DNA from: an uncultured Eubacteriales bacterium
Lineage (GTDB): Bacteria; Bacillota; Clostridia; Peptostreptococcales; Anaerovoracaceae
Assembly (NCBI GenBank): GCA_902798745.1
Contig: CADBXM010000006.1
Coordinates: forward strand, 124,001-188,000
Direction: 5' to 3'
DNA length: 64,000 nucleotides
Shown here: positions 8,347-18,078 of the stretch, in pieces
Layout: every line of letters begins with the position of its first letter
How positions within the stretch are numbered: position 1 is the first letter of the stretch
Position numbers and translations under genes: made by a program
Notes under the pieces: generated by a model
Seen by the model: only the letters and a program-made list of their open reading frames with translations
What the model was told of the DNA's origin: nothing
Database searches by the model: none

Positions 8347-9531
8347 TTATTTGTCTTTGATTACAGCTATTCCCGGCAATTCTCTGCCTTCAAGGAATTC
8401 CAGACTGGCTCCACCGCCAGTGCTGATATGAGTCATCTTATCAGCAAGTCCAAACTTTGCGACTGCTGCAGCGCTGTCTCCGCCACCGATGACAGTTGTC
8501 GCGTCGCTTTCAGCAAGGATCTCGGCTATGGCCTTAGTACCCTTAGCGAAATTATCCATTTCGAAAACACCCATAGGGCCGTTCCAAACGATCGTCTTAG
8601 CGGTTCTGAGAACGTCACCAAAAGCCTTTATGCTTTCCGGACCGATATCCAGCCCCATTCTGTTGTCCGGGATCCGGTCAACAGGATAAACATCGTGAGG
8701 TGAATCGTTGGAGAATTCATCAGCGGCTACCACATCTACTGGAAGCATGAATTTGACGCCCTTCTCTTCTGCTTTCTTAAGGATATCTCCGGCAAGATCG
8801 AGCCCTTCCTCATCAAGCAGCGAAGTACCTATCGAGTAGCCCTGAGCTTTGAGGAAAGTGTAGACCATACCGCCGCCAATAATAAGAATATCTACCTTAT
8901 CCAAAAGATTGGTGATAACCGGTATCTTATCTTTTACCTTGGCGCCTCCCATGATAGCAGCAAAAGGCCTCTCCGGATCATTTACAGCATCACCGAGGAA
9001 TTTCAGTTCCTTTTCAATCAGGAATCCGGAAACAGCAGGTATATAATCAGCTATCCCGGTTGTTGAAGCATGAGCCCTGTGTGCTGTTCCGAAAGCTTCC
9101 TGTACAAAGATATCTCCAAGATGGGATAATTCTTTTGCAAATTCCGGATCATTCTTCTCTTCTTCAGCTCTGAATCTTACATTCTCAATGAGAATGACTT
9201 CACCTGCAGCTATATCTTCACAAGCAGCTCTTACGTTTTCATCTACAACAACATCCGAAGCAACGAATCTGACATCTCTGCCGAGCAGTTCTGACAATCT
9301 GCCTGCTACCGGGGCAAGGCTCATCTCAGGAACAGGTTTGCCCTTAGGACGTCCAAGATGCGACATGATAACGACAGCGGCTCCGTGATCGAGAAGATAG
9401 TTGATCGTTGGAAGAGCGGCTTTTATGCGAGTATCATCAGTTATGACCGTACCATCAAGAGGCACGTTGAAATCGCATCTCATCACGGCGGTCTTGCCTG
9501 TCCAATCTATATCTCTAACAGTGTATTTCAT
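8347..9531 (-). CDS. pgk: Phosphoglycerate kinase
   Basis: Transfers phosphate from 1,3-bisphosphoglycerate to ADP. It is 394 aa, the normal length. Substrate-binding residues are seen in [11 protein letters not shown] and SHLGRPKGK, with ENVRF and [10 protein letters not shown] following in the N-domain. The nucleotide-binding domain has [12 protein letters not shown], the GPMGVFE block and the C-terminal [13 protein letters not shown] and [13 protein letters not shown] motifs. A GAGGA site precedes the ATG. The gene starts 15 nt after the gap stop. Confidence 0.97.
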   Translation of the reverse strand: MKYTVRDIDWTGKTAVMRCDFNVPLDGTVITDDTRIKAALPTINYLLDHGAAVVIMSHLGRPKGKPVPEMSLAPVAGRLSELLGRDVRFVASDVVVDENVRAACEDIAAGEVILIENVRFRAEEEKNDPEFAKELSHLGDIFVQEAFGTAHRAHASTTGIADYIPAVSGFLIEKELKFLGDAVNDPERPFAAIMGGAKVKDKIPVITNLLDKVDILIIGGGMVYTFLKAQGYSIGTSLLDEEGLDLAGDILKKAEEKGVKFMLPVDVVAADEFSNDSPHDVYPVDRIPDNRMGLDIGPESIKAFGDVLRTAKTIVWNGPMGVFEMDNFAKGTKAIAEILAESDATTVIGGGDSAAAVAKFGLADKMTHISTGGGASLEFLEGRELPGIAVIKDK

Positions 9532-9546
9532 AAATGTTTCCTCTTA

Positions 9547-10584
9547 TTATTTATCTTCTATGATAGGAAATGTGTCAATATCAGTTCTGTACATGTGTCT
9601 GACAAAACGAAGCATGTTGGAAGTATATCCAAACTCGTTGTCGTAGTAGCCGACTACCTTGAAGAACTTGTCATTTACTTCGATGCCCATCTTCGCGTCG
9701 TATACTGATGGAGCACTGCAACCGAGGAAGTCGAGTGAAGTTACTTCTTCATCTGTGTAAAGAAGAACGTCCTTGAGGTATGTCTCGGATGCTTCCTTCA
9801 TAGCCTTGTTGATATCCTCATACGAAGCGGAGCTTCTGAGAACTACGTCGAGGTCTACTGCCGAAACGTCGATAGCAGGGATTCGGAATGCCATACCGGT
9901 GATCGCTCCCTCAAGTTCCGGAATAACCAATGCTACTGCCTTTGCAGCTCCTGTAGTTGTAGGGATGATGTTATTGAAGACCGAGCGTCCCATTCTCCAG
10001 TTGTATTTTGTACGGCCATCGTTGGTCTTCTGTTTACCTGTCGTTGCGTGAATGGTTGTAAGAAGTCCTTCGTAGATGCCCCATTTGTCATTTATGACCT
10101 TACAAATAGGTGCAAGGCAGTTTGTTGTACATGAAGCGGTTGATACTACGTCCATGTTCCTCTTGTACCAGTCGTGGTTTACGCCATATACGAATGTAGG
10201 AGTAGTCTTGTCCTTAGCAGGAGCTGAGATTATGACCTTTTTAGCGCCTGCTTTGAGATGAGGTGCTGACTTCTCTGTAGTCGTAAGTGTACCTGTACAG
10301 TCGATTATGTATTCTGCTCCGCATTCTGTCCATGGAATCTGGGACGGATCGGATTCGAAGTATACAGGGATCTTCTTCCCGCCTACGATGATGCCTTTAT
10401 CGTATGCTTTGACTTCTTCAGGGAATCTTCCGAACGCGGAGTCGTATTTGAGCATATACGCAACATAGTCTGTGTCAGCATTACGCCAGTTGATCCCGAC
10501 GACCTCCATGTCCTCGAAGTTTCTGATAGCTCGCATAACACATGTCGCTATTCTTCCCCAACCGTTGATACCTACTTTGATCAT
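9547..10584 (-). CDS. gap: Glyceraldehyde-3-phosphate dehydrogenase, type I, variant cofactor site
   Basis: Oxidises glyceraldehyde 3-phosphate to 1,3-bisphosphoglycerate. The start is placed at 10584 (MIKVGINGWGR) because a GGAGG site (10591-10595) lies just upstream; an earlier in-frame Met at 10617 lies before that site. This gives 345 aa. The catalytic Cys is in ASCTTNCLAP, the catalytic His in TTIHATTGKQ, and SAPAKDKTPT-like and NIIPTTTGAAKAVALVIPEL blocks are present. The Rossmann region is atypical: GINGWGRIAT instead of GINGFGRIGR, and GINWRNADTDY where NAD-specific enzymes have Asn-Asp, so the Asp contacting adenosine ribose is Trp. YDNEFGYTSN replaces YDNEWGYS. NADP use is possible but not shown. 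Confidence 0.95.
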   Translation of the reverse strand: MIKVGINGWGRIATCVMRAIRNFEDMEVVGINWRNADTDYVAYMLKYDSAFGRFPEEVKAYDKGIIVGGKKIPVYFESDPSQIPWTECGAEYIIDCTGTLTTTEKSAPHLKAGAKKVIISAPAKDKTTPTFVYGVNHDWYKRNMDVVSTASCTTNCLAPICKVINDKWGIYEGLLTTIHATTGKQKTNDGRTKYNWRMGRSVFNNIIPTTTGAAKAVALVIPELEGAITGMAFRIPAIDVSAVDLDVVLRSSASYEDINKAMKEASETYLKDVLLYTDEEVTSLDFLGCSAPSVYDAKMGIEVNDKFFKVVGYYDNEFGYTSNMLRFVRHMYRTDIDTFPIIEDK

Positions 10585-10603
10585 TTCTTCCCTCCTGTTA
10601 TTA

Positions 10604-10631
10604 ATATTATTAAGCAATTAAAGCTGTGCAA
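10604..10631 (-). promoter_or_regulatory. Candidate sigma-A promoter for the gap-pgk-tpiA operon
   Basis: On the minus strand TTGCAC (10626-10631) is separated by 16 nt from TAATAT (10604-10609), close to the gap ribosome binding site, which would give a very short leader. A second option with the sequence TTTAAA, 17 nt, TAAAAT lies slightly farther upstream toward the sbcC stop. Only sequence resemblance supports either. Confidence 0.35.
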
Positions 10632-10670
10632 TTCGTAGTTACATAAATTTTAACAAATGACTGTGATGTT

Positions 10671-13442
10671 TTAAAGGATAAATACACTTGCTTTACTTCC
10701 ATTTGCACGATCTTTTGTTACGACTATCTGCTTATCGATGCGTGTTCTGAGCGCTTCAACATGAGATATGATGCCTACAAGAAGATCGTCTCCCGAAAGT
10801 TCAGTGAGAGTTCTGATCGCAAGTTCAAGTGTTTCTGAATCAAGGGAACCAAAGCCTTCATCAACGAACATGGCGTCGAGACGTATTCCGCCGGCGGAAG
10901 CCTGCACTTCGTCTGAAAGACCGAGTGCCAACGAGAGCGATGCTATGAAGCTCTCGCCGCCCGAGAGAGTGCTTACCGGGCGACGGCTTCCGCCGTAATG
11001 ATCGACGACTTCAAGGTCGAGTCCATAATGAGAACGCTTGTCTCTTGATACATCACTTCTCGCAAATTCATACTGTCCACCGGATATCATGACAAGCCTT
11101 CTGTTAGCTCTTTTTATCACTCTGTCAAAGTAATAAGTTTGGACATATGTTTCCAGAGAAATCCTTTCTTTTCCAGACAGAGAACCGCTAGCTGTCCTCG
11201 CAAGCGAATCTATCACCTCATGTTCTTTCCGGATCTTTATAAGATCTTCCTCTATCTCTTTGATTTTACTGAGAGATCCGTTGCATGCCATTTTACAGGT
11301 TCCCAGATGTATCTTCAGTTCGTTCAGGCTATTCTTCTTTTGTTGCGCGTTATATCCTGCTTCACGCGCTTCTTCTTCATCGTCTTGTTTGAACCCCTCA
11401 ACCACCTTTTCGAGTTCTTCTATTCTGGCATCATTTGCTTTCTTTGACGCTACGGCTTCGTTATAAGCATCGCTGCGTTTTTTTATAGCGTCGTTCTTTG
11501 ATTTGATTTCTTCCTCTATCTCAATGATCCTTTCCTCTGCCTCAGTTTTACTGTCGAATAAAAGGAATTTCTTGATATCAATCTTTCTTTGTTTTACGCC
11601 ATCGGCAGAAGCGTTGAGTTTGGTAAGATCGTTATTCAGTTCATTTGTCTCTTTGATCAAATCATCCAGGTCTTCCTTTGCCTTTTTCAGCTCCGGATCT
11701 ATTTCCTCGCTCCTTCTGCTCTGCTTTTCAAGGTCTTTTTCATCGGATCTGTATTTCTTTAAATCTTCTTCAAGCACAGCTTTATCCCTTACAGCTATAG
11801 CCTTTGCTTCATCAAGATCATCTGCTCCTGTTTCCTTTAGAGCAATTTCCTTTGCGCTGAATAGAGAAGCATTGAGATTCCCTTTTATCTTGTTTGCAGA
11901 ATTGGATTTTTCGTTCGCATCATCATGCGCTGTTTTCGCTTCCTGTTCTTTGATCTCTATCTCAGCTGCCGTAGGGGCACCTTCGCTAATGACTGCAGGT
12001 TCCGGATGATGTTTTGATCCGCAAACCGGGCATGGCTCTCCCTCTTCCATATCAGAAGCAAGTATCCCTGCCTGCTCCCTTAGATATGCTGTTCTCATCT
12101 CAGTTAGCTCGGCATCGATCTTTGCAGCTCTATCTATCAAAGACTTAAGCTCGTCTTGCTCTTTTTTAAGATCGACCTCCAGACCCTTGACCTTTTCTAT
12201 CTCATTAAGAAGTGTTTCAAGAATGGATATCCTGTTGACTGTCCTCTCCAGTTCATTTCTGAGTCTTGCGAGATTTTCGCCCGAATATCTAAGATCCTCC
12301 TTCTCCTTTAAAAGGTTTGAATATAGCGTTTCAGCAGTTTTCTTATCAGCTTCCGCTTTCTCCAGCTTTCCGGTCTTCTCATCGAGAGCAGTATTAGTCT
12401 CGTCAAGTTCCTTCACTATTGCGTCAAGCTTGTCATAGGAGTCCATGCTGCCTTCTATCAAGGCTGATTCGCTTTTGAGTTTGTCGATTTGCTTCTTGTC
12501 TGTTTCGGAATCGTCAAGAGCCTTCTTTGTCGCTTTGATCTTTTCGTCAAGACCGGTTATGCTGTTTTTGGCATTCTCGAGGAAATCTAAATTTTCCTTA
12601 TACTGATCGATCAAAGCAAGCCTGTTGCTGGCCTCGGTAAGTTCCGTTTCCGCTTTTTCCAAATCTTTCGCGTTGATTTCGGCCTTTTTTGTCACGACCT
12701 CGATAGCATCCTCAAGAAGAGAGCTTATGCTCTCCATTGAAGGTGTATCAGTATCCTTGATTGCTTCAAGCCTTGTTTCGAGTTCTTCATCAAAACTGCA
12801 ATCGGCTGTTCCAATAGCAGATCTTAGATCGCTCATTTTGCGGTCATACTTTTCTCTTACTTCTTTCCCCATCCTGCCTAGTTCGGATGCAAGTCTGTCA
12901 TACGGCTCAGTATTGAACAGCTTTCTGAACAACTTGATACGCTCATCGGTGCTTGAATTGAGAACTTCCCTAAACTCGCCCTGAGCGATCATTACAATAC
13001 TTCGAAACTGCTCCCTGTCTATGCCGAGGATCTGCTTTATCTCTTCGGTTACCTTAGAGCTGCCGTCAACGATTCTACCACCCGGCAGTGACAGCGTGGC
13101 TCCCGGCTGCTCCGTTGCAGTTCCCTCGCCTCTCTTCTTCGCTCTTATATACTCGGGATTTCTTACCACGTGATAAGTCTTACCCTGATACTCAAAGTCA
13201 AGCTCTACTTCAGTGATTTCACCCGGATCAGAATACTGAGATCTTGCGGTTTTAGCTTCGCGTCCACTGCCACTCATCTCACCATAAAGAGCAAATGTGA
13301 TCGCGTCAAATATATAGGTTTTACCGGCTCCTGTATCGCCGGTAACCAGATAAAGACCGCCTTTTCCAAGACTCGCCAGGTCTAATTCAGTTTTTTCTTT
13401 ATATGGGCCAAAGCCCGTAATGCACAGCCTTAACGGTCTCAT
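10671..13442 (-). CDS. sbcC: SbcC/Rad50-type nuclease ATPase subunit
   Basis: Large subunit of the SbcCD complex, which processes hairpins and DNA ends. It is 923 aa. The N-terminal ATPase half has Walker A GDTGAGKTYIFDAITFALYGE (about 35-55). Long coiled coils flank the zinc hook CPVCG near residue 470. The C-terminal half carries the ABC signature LSGGESFIASLSLALGLS and a Walker B region AMFVDEGFGSLD. The ATG overlaps the sbcD stop as ATGA, showing translational coupling. About 85 nt separate its stop from the gap start. Confidence 0.95.
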   Translation of the reverse strand: MRPLRLCITGFGPYKEKTELDLASLGKGGLYLVTGDTGAGKTYIFDAITFALYGEMSGSGREAKTARSQYSDPGEITEVELDFEYQGKTYHVVRNPEYIRAKKRGEGTATEQPGATLSLPGGRIVDGSSKVTEEIKQILGIDREQFRSIVMIAQGEFREVLNSSTDERIKLFRKLFNTEPYDRLASELGRMGKEVREKYDRKMSDLRSAIGTADCSFDEELETRLEAIKDTDTPSMESISSLLEDAIEVVTKKAEINAKDLEKAETELTEASNRLALIDQYKENLDFLENAKNSITGLDEKIKATKKALDDSETDKKQIDKLKSESALIEGSMDSYDKLDAIVKELDETNTALDEKTGKLEKAEADKKTAETLYSNLLKEKEDLRYSGENLARLRNELERTVNRISILETLLNEIEKVKGLEVDLKKEQDELKSLIDRAAKIDAELTEMRTAYLREQAGILASDMEEGEPCPVCGSKHHPEPAVISEGAPTAAEIEIKEQEAKTAHDDANEKSNSANKIKGNLNASLFSAKEIALKETGADDLDEAKAIAVRDKAVLEEDLKKYRSDEKDLEKQSRRSEEIDPELKKAKEDLDDLIKETNELNNDLTKLNASADGVKQRKIDIKKFLLFDSKTEAEERIIEIEEEIKSKNDAIKKRSDAYNEAVASKKANDARIEELEKVVEGFKQDDEEEAREAGYNAQQKKNSLNELKIHLGTCKMACNGSLSKIKEIEEDLIKIRKEHEVIDSLARTASGSLSGKERISLETYVQTYYFDRVIKRANRRLVMISGGQYEFARSDVSRDKRSHYGLDLEVVDHYGGSRRPVSTLSGGESFIASLSLALGLSDEVQASAGGIRLDAMFVDEGFGSLDSETLELAIRTLTELSGDDLLVGIISHVEALRTRIDKQIVVTKDRANGSKASVFIL

Positions 13443-14590
13443 TTATCTGCACCCCATACTTTTCCAATAAGCTCGGAAACGATTTCCGTCTGCTCATCAT
13501 CCATTGCTTTGCCATTTTGCGACTCATAAAAACTCTCGAATATCTCAAGAGGAGTCCTAAGGTCGTTGCCTTCTGTATCCGGAAGTATCATCGTGGATCT
13601 CGTTCTCTCATTATCGTAATCAAGCCTCATGATATTTGGATAAATCGCTCTTAATGACTGCAATGCGCCGATCACGTCCTCCTCATCAGTTAGGATTATG
13701 CGAATATAATCATCGGTTTTAATATCTTTGAAATAATCATTATTGGTCAACTTATAGAAACTTCCCTTCAATTCTTTCATGTCGTGTATCGGTTCAAGCA
13801 CTAACGATTCCACAGCAGATTTCCCGCCCTTTTTCCCAAGCTTAACTTCAGTGATCGACTTGTGCTGAGTCACCTCTGAAAAACTGTATTTAAGGGGAGA
13901 ACCTGAATATCTGATCGTTTCATTTCCGATATTCTGAGGACCATGAAGATGTCCTAACGCTGTATAATCAAATGTGCTGAACACTTCAGCATCTACATTG
14001 TCGAGCCCTCCTACAGATATCTCTTCAGACTCACTACGCTCTCCGCCGGTAACGAATTGATGTGCTATCAGAACATTGCGCTCTGAAGTATCAACATCCA
14101 TTTTTTTGATAGCGAAGTCAACGGCCTCGGTGAATGTCGATAAATTCTGCGCTTCTTCATCATCCGGGAAAGCCGATCTAACATGGACCGGTTTGATAAA
14201 AGGCAGCATATAAAAATTGACACATCCGTACTCATCTTTCAGAGTTACTTTATGTGTCTCTCCATCATAGCCTCCAACGAAGTGGATGCCTCTTTTGTCC
14301 ATTATTCGCGATCCAAACGAAAGCCTCTCCGCAGAGTCATGATTGCCGCTTATGACCATGACATCAGTTCCTGTGTCTGCAAGGGCACTAATGAAGTCAT
14401 CAAAAAGCTTTACAGCTTCCGCAGGCGGCAAAGGCTTGTCATAAACATCACCTGCTATAAGCACTGCCTCAGGTTTATCTTCTTTTACCTTTTCAGTTAT
14501 CTGCTCAAGGATATAGCGCTGATCATCGATCATAGAGAATTCGTTGACTCGCTTACCTATATGCAAATCGGCAAGATGTATAAACTTCAC
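13439..14590 (-). CDS. sbcD: SbcD/Mre11-type exonuclease subunit
   Basis: Metallophosphoesterase partner of SbcC. The chosen start is the GTG at 14590, giving VKFIHLADLHIGK at the N terminus, 383 aa, with GGAGGG about 6 nt upstream; the longer frame to 14713 adds residues that do not resemble the family. Phosphoesterase motifs are DLHIG, AGDVYD, SGNHDSAERL and GHLHGPQ, with YSGSPLKYSFSE following. The start codon overlaps the nth stop as GTGA and the stop overlaps sbcC as ATGA, so nth-sbcD-sbcC are tightly coupled. Confidence 0.95.
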   Translation of the reverse strand: MKFIHLADLHIGKRVNEFSMIDDQRYILEQITEKVKEDKPEAVLIAGDVYDKPLPPAEAVKLFDDFISALADTGTDVMVISGNHDSAERLSFGSRIMDKRGIHFVGGYDGETHKVTLKDEYGCVNFYMLPFIKPVHVRSAFPDDEEAQNLSTFTEAVDFAIKKMDVDTSERNVLIAHQFVTGGERSESEEISVGGLDNVDAEVFSTFDYTALGHLHGPQNIGNETIRYSGSPLKYSFSEVTQHKSITEVKLGKKGGKSAVESLVLEPIHDMKELKGSFYKLTNNDYFKDIKTDDYIRIILTDEEDVIGALQSLRAIYPNIMRLDYDNERTRSTMILPDTEGNDLRTPLEIFESFYESQNGKAMDDEQTEIVSELIGKVWGADK

Positions 14591-15246
14591 TTTTTCCCTC
14601 CGCTTTTTCGATAAAGGCACATATCTTTGAGCCCGCAATCCATGCATGCCGGTTTTCTGGCATGACATACTTTGCGGCCATGAAAGATTATCAGATGATG
14701 GGCTCTCGTCCATTGATCCTTTGGAAGACGATCCATCAGCTGTTCTTCAACTTCCACGGGATCTTTTCCGTCAGTAAGTCCTATGCGGTTCGACACCCTG
14801 AACACGTGAGTATCAACAGCTATCCTCTCTTCGCCGAACCCTTCTGCAAGTACAACATTTGCGGTCTTTCTCCCGACTCCCGGTAGTTTTATAAGGTCAG
14901 AGTAATTACCGGGAACTTCACTGCCGTATTCATCTACAAGCATCCTTGAAAGTGCTACAACGTTCTTAGCTTTGTTTTTATAAAGGCCAATCGTCCTTAT
15001 TATCTCCTGAACATCAAGCACATCCGCTTCGGCCATTGCTTCGGCTGTAGGATATTTATCGAAGAGAAAAGGTGTCACTCTGTTTACTGAAACATCAGTG
15101 GTCTGCGCAGAAAGCATTACCGCTACGAGTAACTGGAAATGAGTTCTGAAGTCCAAGGCGCATGCAGCTTCAGGATGCATCTCCTCCAAGGCATTCATAA
15201 CGCCCGGTATTTCTATTTTTTTAATAAGATTTTTCATCATTATCAA
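14587..15246 (-). CDS. nth: Endonuclease III, DNA glycosylase/AP lyase
   Basis: Removes oxidised pyrimidines and cleaves at AP sites in base excision repair. It is about 217-219 aa. The helix-hairpin-helix LPGVGRKTANVVL contains the catalytic Lys, VDTHVFRVSNR the catalytic Asp, and the C-terminal 4Fe-4S ligands follow C-x6-C-x2-C-x5-C (CHARKPACMDCGLKDMC). The exact start is uncertain: TTG at 15246 or ATG at 15240 or 15237, none with a clear ribosome binding site; it overlaps the end of the GntR gene, so coupling is likely. Confidence 0.95.
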   Translation of the reverse strand: MIMMKNLIKKIEIPGVMNALEEMHPEAACALDFRTHFQLLVAVMLSAQTTDVSVNRVTPFLFDKYPTAEAMAEADVLDVQEIIRTIGLYKNKAKNVVALSRMLVDEYGSEVPGNYSDLIKLPGVGRKTANVVLAEGFGEERIAVDTHVFRVSNRIGLTDGKDPVEVEEQLMDRLPKDQWTRAHHLIIFHGRKVCHARKPACMDCGLKDMCLYRKSGGKK

Positions 15247-15907
15247 GCAGTAGTCGGTTAGCCATGAACCGCGCTTTGGATTTCTGCAGATGATCTTCCA
15301 TCATCCTATGACCGATTTTGGTATTCCTTGTTTCAAACGCAAGATAGATCGCCTTATGTTCTTTAAGAATATCTTTGAGCTGCTCTGAAGAATGGAACAT
15401 CGTCGGAAGTGCGTTCCTAATATACGTGCGGTATGTCAGTAAAGTATTCCGAAGGAACCTGTTCCCGCATCCTTCATAGATTATATCGTGAAAGACTGTA
15501 TTGAATTCAGATATCCTCTCCGAGTCGCCGCGCAGTGTATATAGCTCCATAAAGTCGAGTGTTTCATGCAGCTTGTCGATCTCTTCTCCGCTCATGCGAA
15601 CGATCGCCCATTCTGCAGCCTGCGTTTCAAAAAGGCATCTCAAATCATATATATCCGAGATATCCCGATCGGAGAGTCCCGATACAAAAGCTCCTCTGTT
15701 GGGAATGATCCTGACAAGACCTTCCGCTTCGAGCTGAAACAGAGCCTCTCTCACCGGTGTTCTGCTGACGTTGTATTTTCTGCATACATAAGCTTCGGAG
15801 AGTTTTGATCCTTCAATCAGCTTTTGTGAAAGGATGTCTCTGCGTAGTTCTTCATAAAGTGTGGCCCACAGTGGCCCTTTATTCTTTTCCCTGTTAGCAC
15901 TTGCCAT
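15221..15907 (-). CDS. GntR-family transcriptional regulator with FCD domain
   Basis: A 228-aa regulator starting at MASANREKN (15907), preceded by CGGAGAC; the longer frame adds unrelated residues. Residues about 15-78 form the GntR winged helix (YEELRRDILSQ, SEAYVCRKYNVSRTPVREAL, LVRIIPNRGAFV). The C-terminal part (about 85-215) is an all-helical FCD ligand domain with His/Asp residues in FHDIIYEG, HKAIYLAF and MEDHLQKS positions typical of metal-containing FCD proteins. Such proteins respond to small carboxylates or sugar acids. No metabolic gene is adjacent, so its target is unknown. Confidence 0.88.
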   Translation of the reverse strand: MASANREKNKGPLWATLYEELRRDILSQKLIEGSKLSEAYVCRKYNVSRTPVREALFQLEAEGLVRIIPNRGAFVSGLSDRDISDIYDLRCLFETQAAEWAIVRMSGEEIDKLHETLDFMELYTLRGDSERISEFNTVFHDIIYEGCGNRFLRNTLLTYRTYIRNALPTMFHSSEQLKDILKEHKAIYLAFETRNTKIGHRMMEDHLQKSKARFMANRLLLDNDEKSY

Positions 15908-15921
15908 ACTGTCTCCGGTTC

Positions 15922-16536
15922 TTATACTAGAATGTTCATGATCAACGAAACAAGCGGTGTAAGAATTAGATCGGTAACATTGAACACTATGAGAGCCAAA
16001 AGGATATACATGCCATATTGATACACCTTGTACCACCAGCTATATCTGTCCAGTCTGAATATCTGTGTGATGACATTCCATCCGTCAAGTGGCGGGCATG
16101 GTATCAGATTGAATATCATTAGAACGATATTGATAGTAATTGCATAATAGATGATCAGAAAAATATCGTAAACAAGATTCGAAGCGTTCGTGACATGCGC
16201 CATCATTAGTCTTGCAGGAATGGCAAGAACACATGCTACTATGAGGTTCATTACGACACCGGCAATGGATACCAAAAATTCGTCACGCCTTCTGTTTTTG
16301 TAATAGCGAGGATCGATTCCCACAGGTTTTCCCCAACCGAAACCGGCAATAAGCAGGCAAATAAAACCTATCCAATCGATATGAGCAAGAGGGTTTATCG
16401 TAACTCTCCCCTCTCTCCTCGGAGTCGGGTCTCCCAGCTTATCGGATACCCATGCATGAGCAAATTCATGCAGGCTCAGTCCAAGTATGATCCCCGGAAG
16501 TGTAAGTACTTTTGTCAGTATGATATCTGTATTCAC
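15922..16536 (-). CDS. Site-2-protease-like M50 family membrane metallopeptidase
   Basis: A 204-aa integral membrane protein with about five or six helices. The zinc motif HExxH is HEFAH near residue 23 and the third ligand region is the NLIPCPPLDG motif near residue 145, the shape of the short YwhC-like (M50B) branch without a PDZ domain. It differs from RseP, which is encoded separately at 57120. The substrate is unknown. The start codon is GTG, preceded by AAAGGA. It sits between cls and the GntR gene. Confidence 0.88.
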   Translation of the reverse strand: MNTDIILTKVLTLPGIILGLSLHEFAHAWVSDKLGDPTPRREGRVTINPLAHIDWIGFICLLIAGFGWGKPVGIDPRYYKNRRRDEFLVSIAGVVMNLIVACVLAIPARLMMAHVTNASNLVYDIFLIIYYAITINIVLMIFNLIPCPPLDGWNVITQIFRLDRYSWWYKVYQYGMYILLALIVFNVTDLILTPLVSLIMNILV

Positions 16537-16581
16537 TATTTCATTTTCCTTTCAAAAAATTTGCTTAAGCTAATTGCCTGA

Positions 16582-18063
16582 TCAAAGTATCTCTGTCAAG
16601 AGACGCGATATGGATTCAGCTATTTTTTCCCATACAGAGATGTTCGCCCTGTCATCGGCAGTATAAGGTCTGGACATTTCCAGGTCCTTATCGAACTGAG
16701 CGTTCATTCTTCTGGTGACCTCCCTGTCATATATAAAAGCATTAGACTCAAAATTAAGTCTGAAACTTCGGATATCAAAGTTTGTAGAACCTGCAGTGCA
16801 GACTTCACCGTCAACAGTCAATGTCTTCGCGTGGAGAAATCCGTTTTCGTAAATATATATCTTGGCACCTTCGTTTATGAGTTTGCCTGCATTGTAAAGT
16901 GTAGTCCTGTACACAAACGGATGATCAGGTATGCATGGTATCATTATGCTTACATCAACACCCGATCTTGCCGCCATAGCAATGGATTCCAGCATCGGTG
17001 AATCAGGAACAAGATAAGGTGTCTGAATACGGATGCACTTCTTAGCATTGTTTATCATCTTCATCATGCCCATTTTGACTTCTTCTTTGCTTGACTCAGG
17101 ACCGCTTGAAACGATTTGAATAGGTATATCACAGCTTTCAGGATTAAACGCGTGCTTTATAGACTGATCGAGAAGATCTATCTTTTCACCGGAAGCATAG
17201 CGCCAATCCATATAGAAACGCTCATTAAGTGAAGTGAGAGCGTTGCCCCTGATTATGAGCTGAGTGTCTCTCCAGTATCCGAACTTTTTTTTATATCCAA
17301 GATACTCTTTTGCTATATTGAAGCCGCCGATATATCCAATTTTATTATCAATGACCGCAAGCTTTCTATGGTTGCGGTAATTTATCCTGAAATAAAGATG
17401 ACGGATTCGCGGTTTGAAAAAGTATGCGTATTGACCGCCGGCTTTTTTGAACTCATTTAAATCCGTATAACCTATACTGCGGCTGCCAAGAGCATCGATG
17501 AGCAATCTCACCTTTACGCCCTCTTTTGCTTTTTTTGTAAGAAGATCAATTAGTTTTTGACCAACGAAATCATCCTTAATAATAAAATAGCAAAGCTTGA
17601 TAGTATACTGCGCATTTTCGATATCATGGCAAAGCCTGTCAAACATTTCCTTGCCGTCATATAAAAGTTCTACATCATCATTGAAAGTAAGCAAGGAATC
17701 AGCGTAATCGAGATTGAGAGTGATCAGCTCCTTCCACTTGTATAAAAGAGCACCGGGATCGTTTGGAATTTTGGCTCTGACGGCTTCTTTTTGCCATCCC
17801 ACGATCGTACCCAGATCCTGCTCTTCCTTCTCTGTCATCTTGAATAATTGGCGTTTGGCTATATTTTGAGAAAGAATCAGGTAAAGAAACAACCCGACAG
17901 CAGGAACCATAAACAGTATCATGATCCACGCCATAGTGGAGGTAGCGGGTTTATCATCAAAGAAAATCAGACCGAAGGCTATGAGAGCATTCAACACATA
18001 AATGACTAACATTATGTGCGGAACGGTCACTAATTCTCCGATCTGTTCTAAAACTAAATTCAT
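16582..18063 (-). CDS. cls: Cardiolipin synthase (phospholipase D superfamily)
   Basis: Condenses phosphatidylglycerol molecules to cardiolipin at the membrane. Length 493 aa is typical. Two N-terminal transmembrane helices (about 14-35 and 45-67) precede two HKD motifs: HRKLAVIDNKIGYIGG in the first half and HAKTLTVDGEVCTAGSTNFD in the second, each with the downstream G-G/S or S-x-N residues. AAAGGA lies upstream of the ATG. It follows miaB by 15 nt. Confidence 0.94.
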   Translation of the reverse strand: MNLVLEQIGELVTVPHIMLVIYVLNALIAFGLIFFDDKPATSTMAWIMILFMVPAVGLFLYLILSQNIAKRQLFKMTEKEEQDLGTIVGWQKEAVRAKIPNDPGALLYKWKELITLNLDYADSLLTFNDDVELLYDGKEMFDRLCHDIENAQYTIKLCYFIIKDDFVGQKLIDLLTKKAKEGVKVRLLIDALGSRSIGYTDLNEFKKAGGQYAYFFKPRIRHLYFRINYRNHRKLAVIDNKIGYIGGFNIAKEYLGYKKKFGYWRDTQLIIRGNALTSLNERFYMDWRYASGEKIDLLDQSIKHAFNPESCDIPIQIVSSGPESSKEEVKMGMMKMINNAKKCIRIQTPYLVPDSPMLESIAMAARSGVDVSIMIPCIPDHPFVYRTTLYNAGKLINEGAKIYIYENGFLHAKTLTVDGEVCTAGSTNFDIRSFRLNFESNAFIYDREVTRRMNAQFDKDLEMSRPYTADDRANISVWEKIAESISRLLTEIL

Positions 18064-18078
18064 CTTATGTCCTTTATC

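Noticed and set aside
10585..10617. Upstream start for gap adding 11 residues
   Set aside because: The ribosome binding site GGAGG lies downstream of that codon, and the family N terminus begins at MIKVGING.
14591..14713. Upstream start for sbcD adding 41 residues
   Set aside because: The extension lies inside nth, does not resemble the family, and the GTG at 14590 has a strong ribosome binding site.
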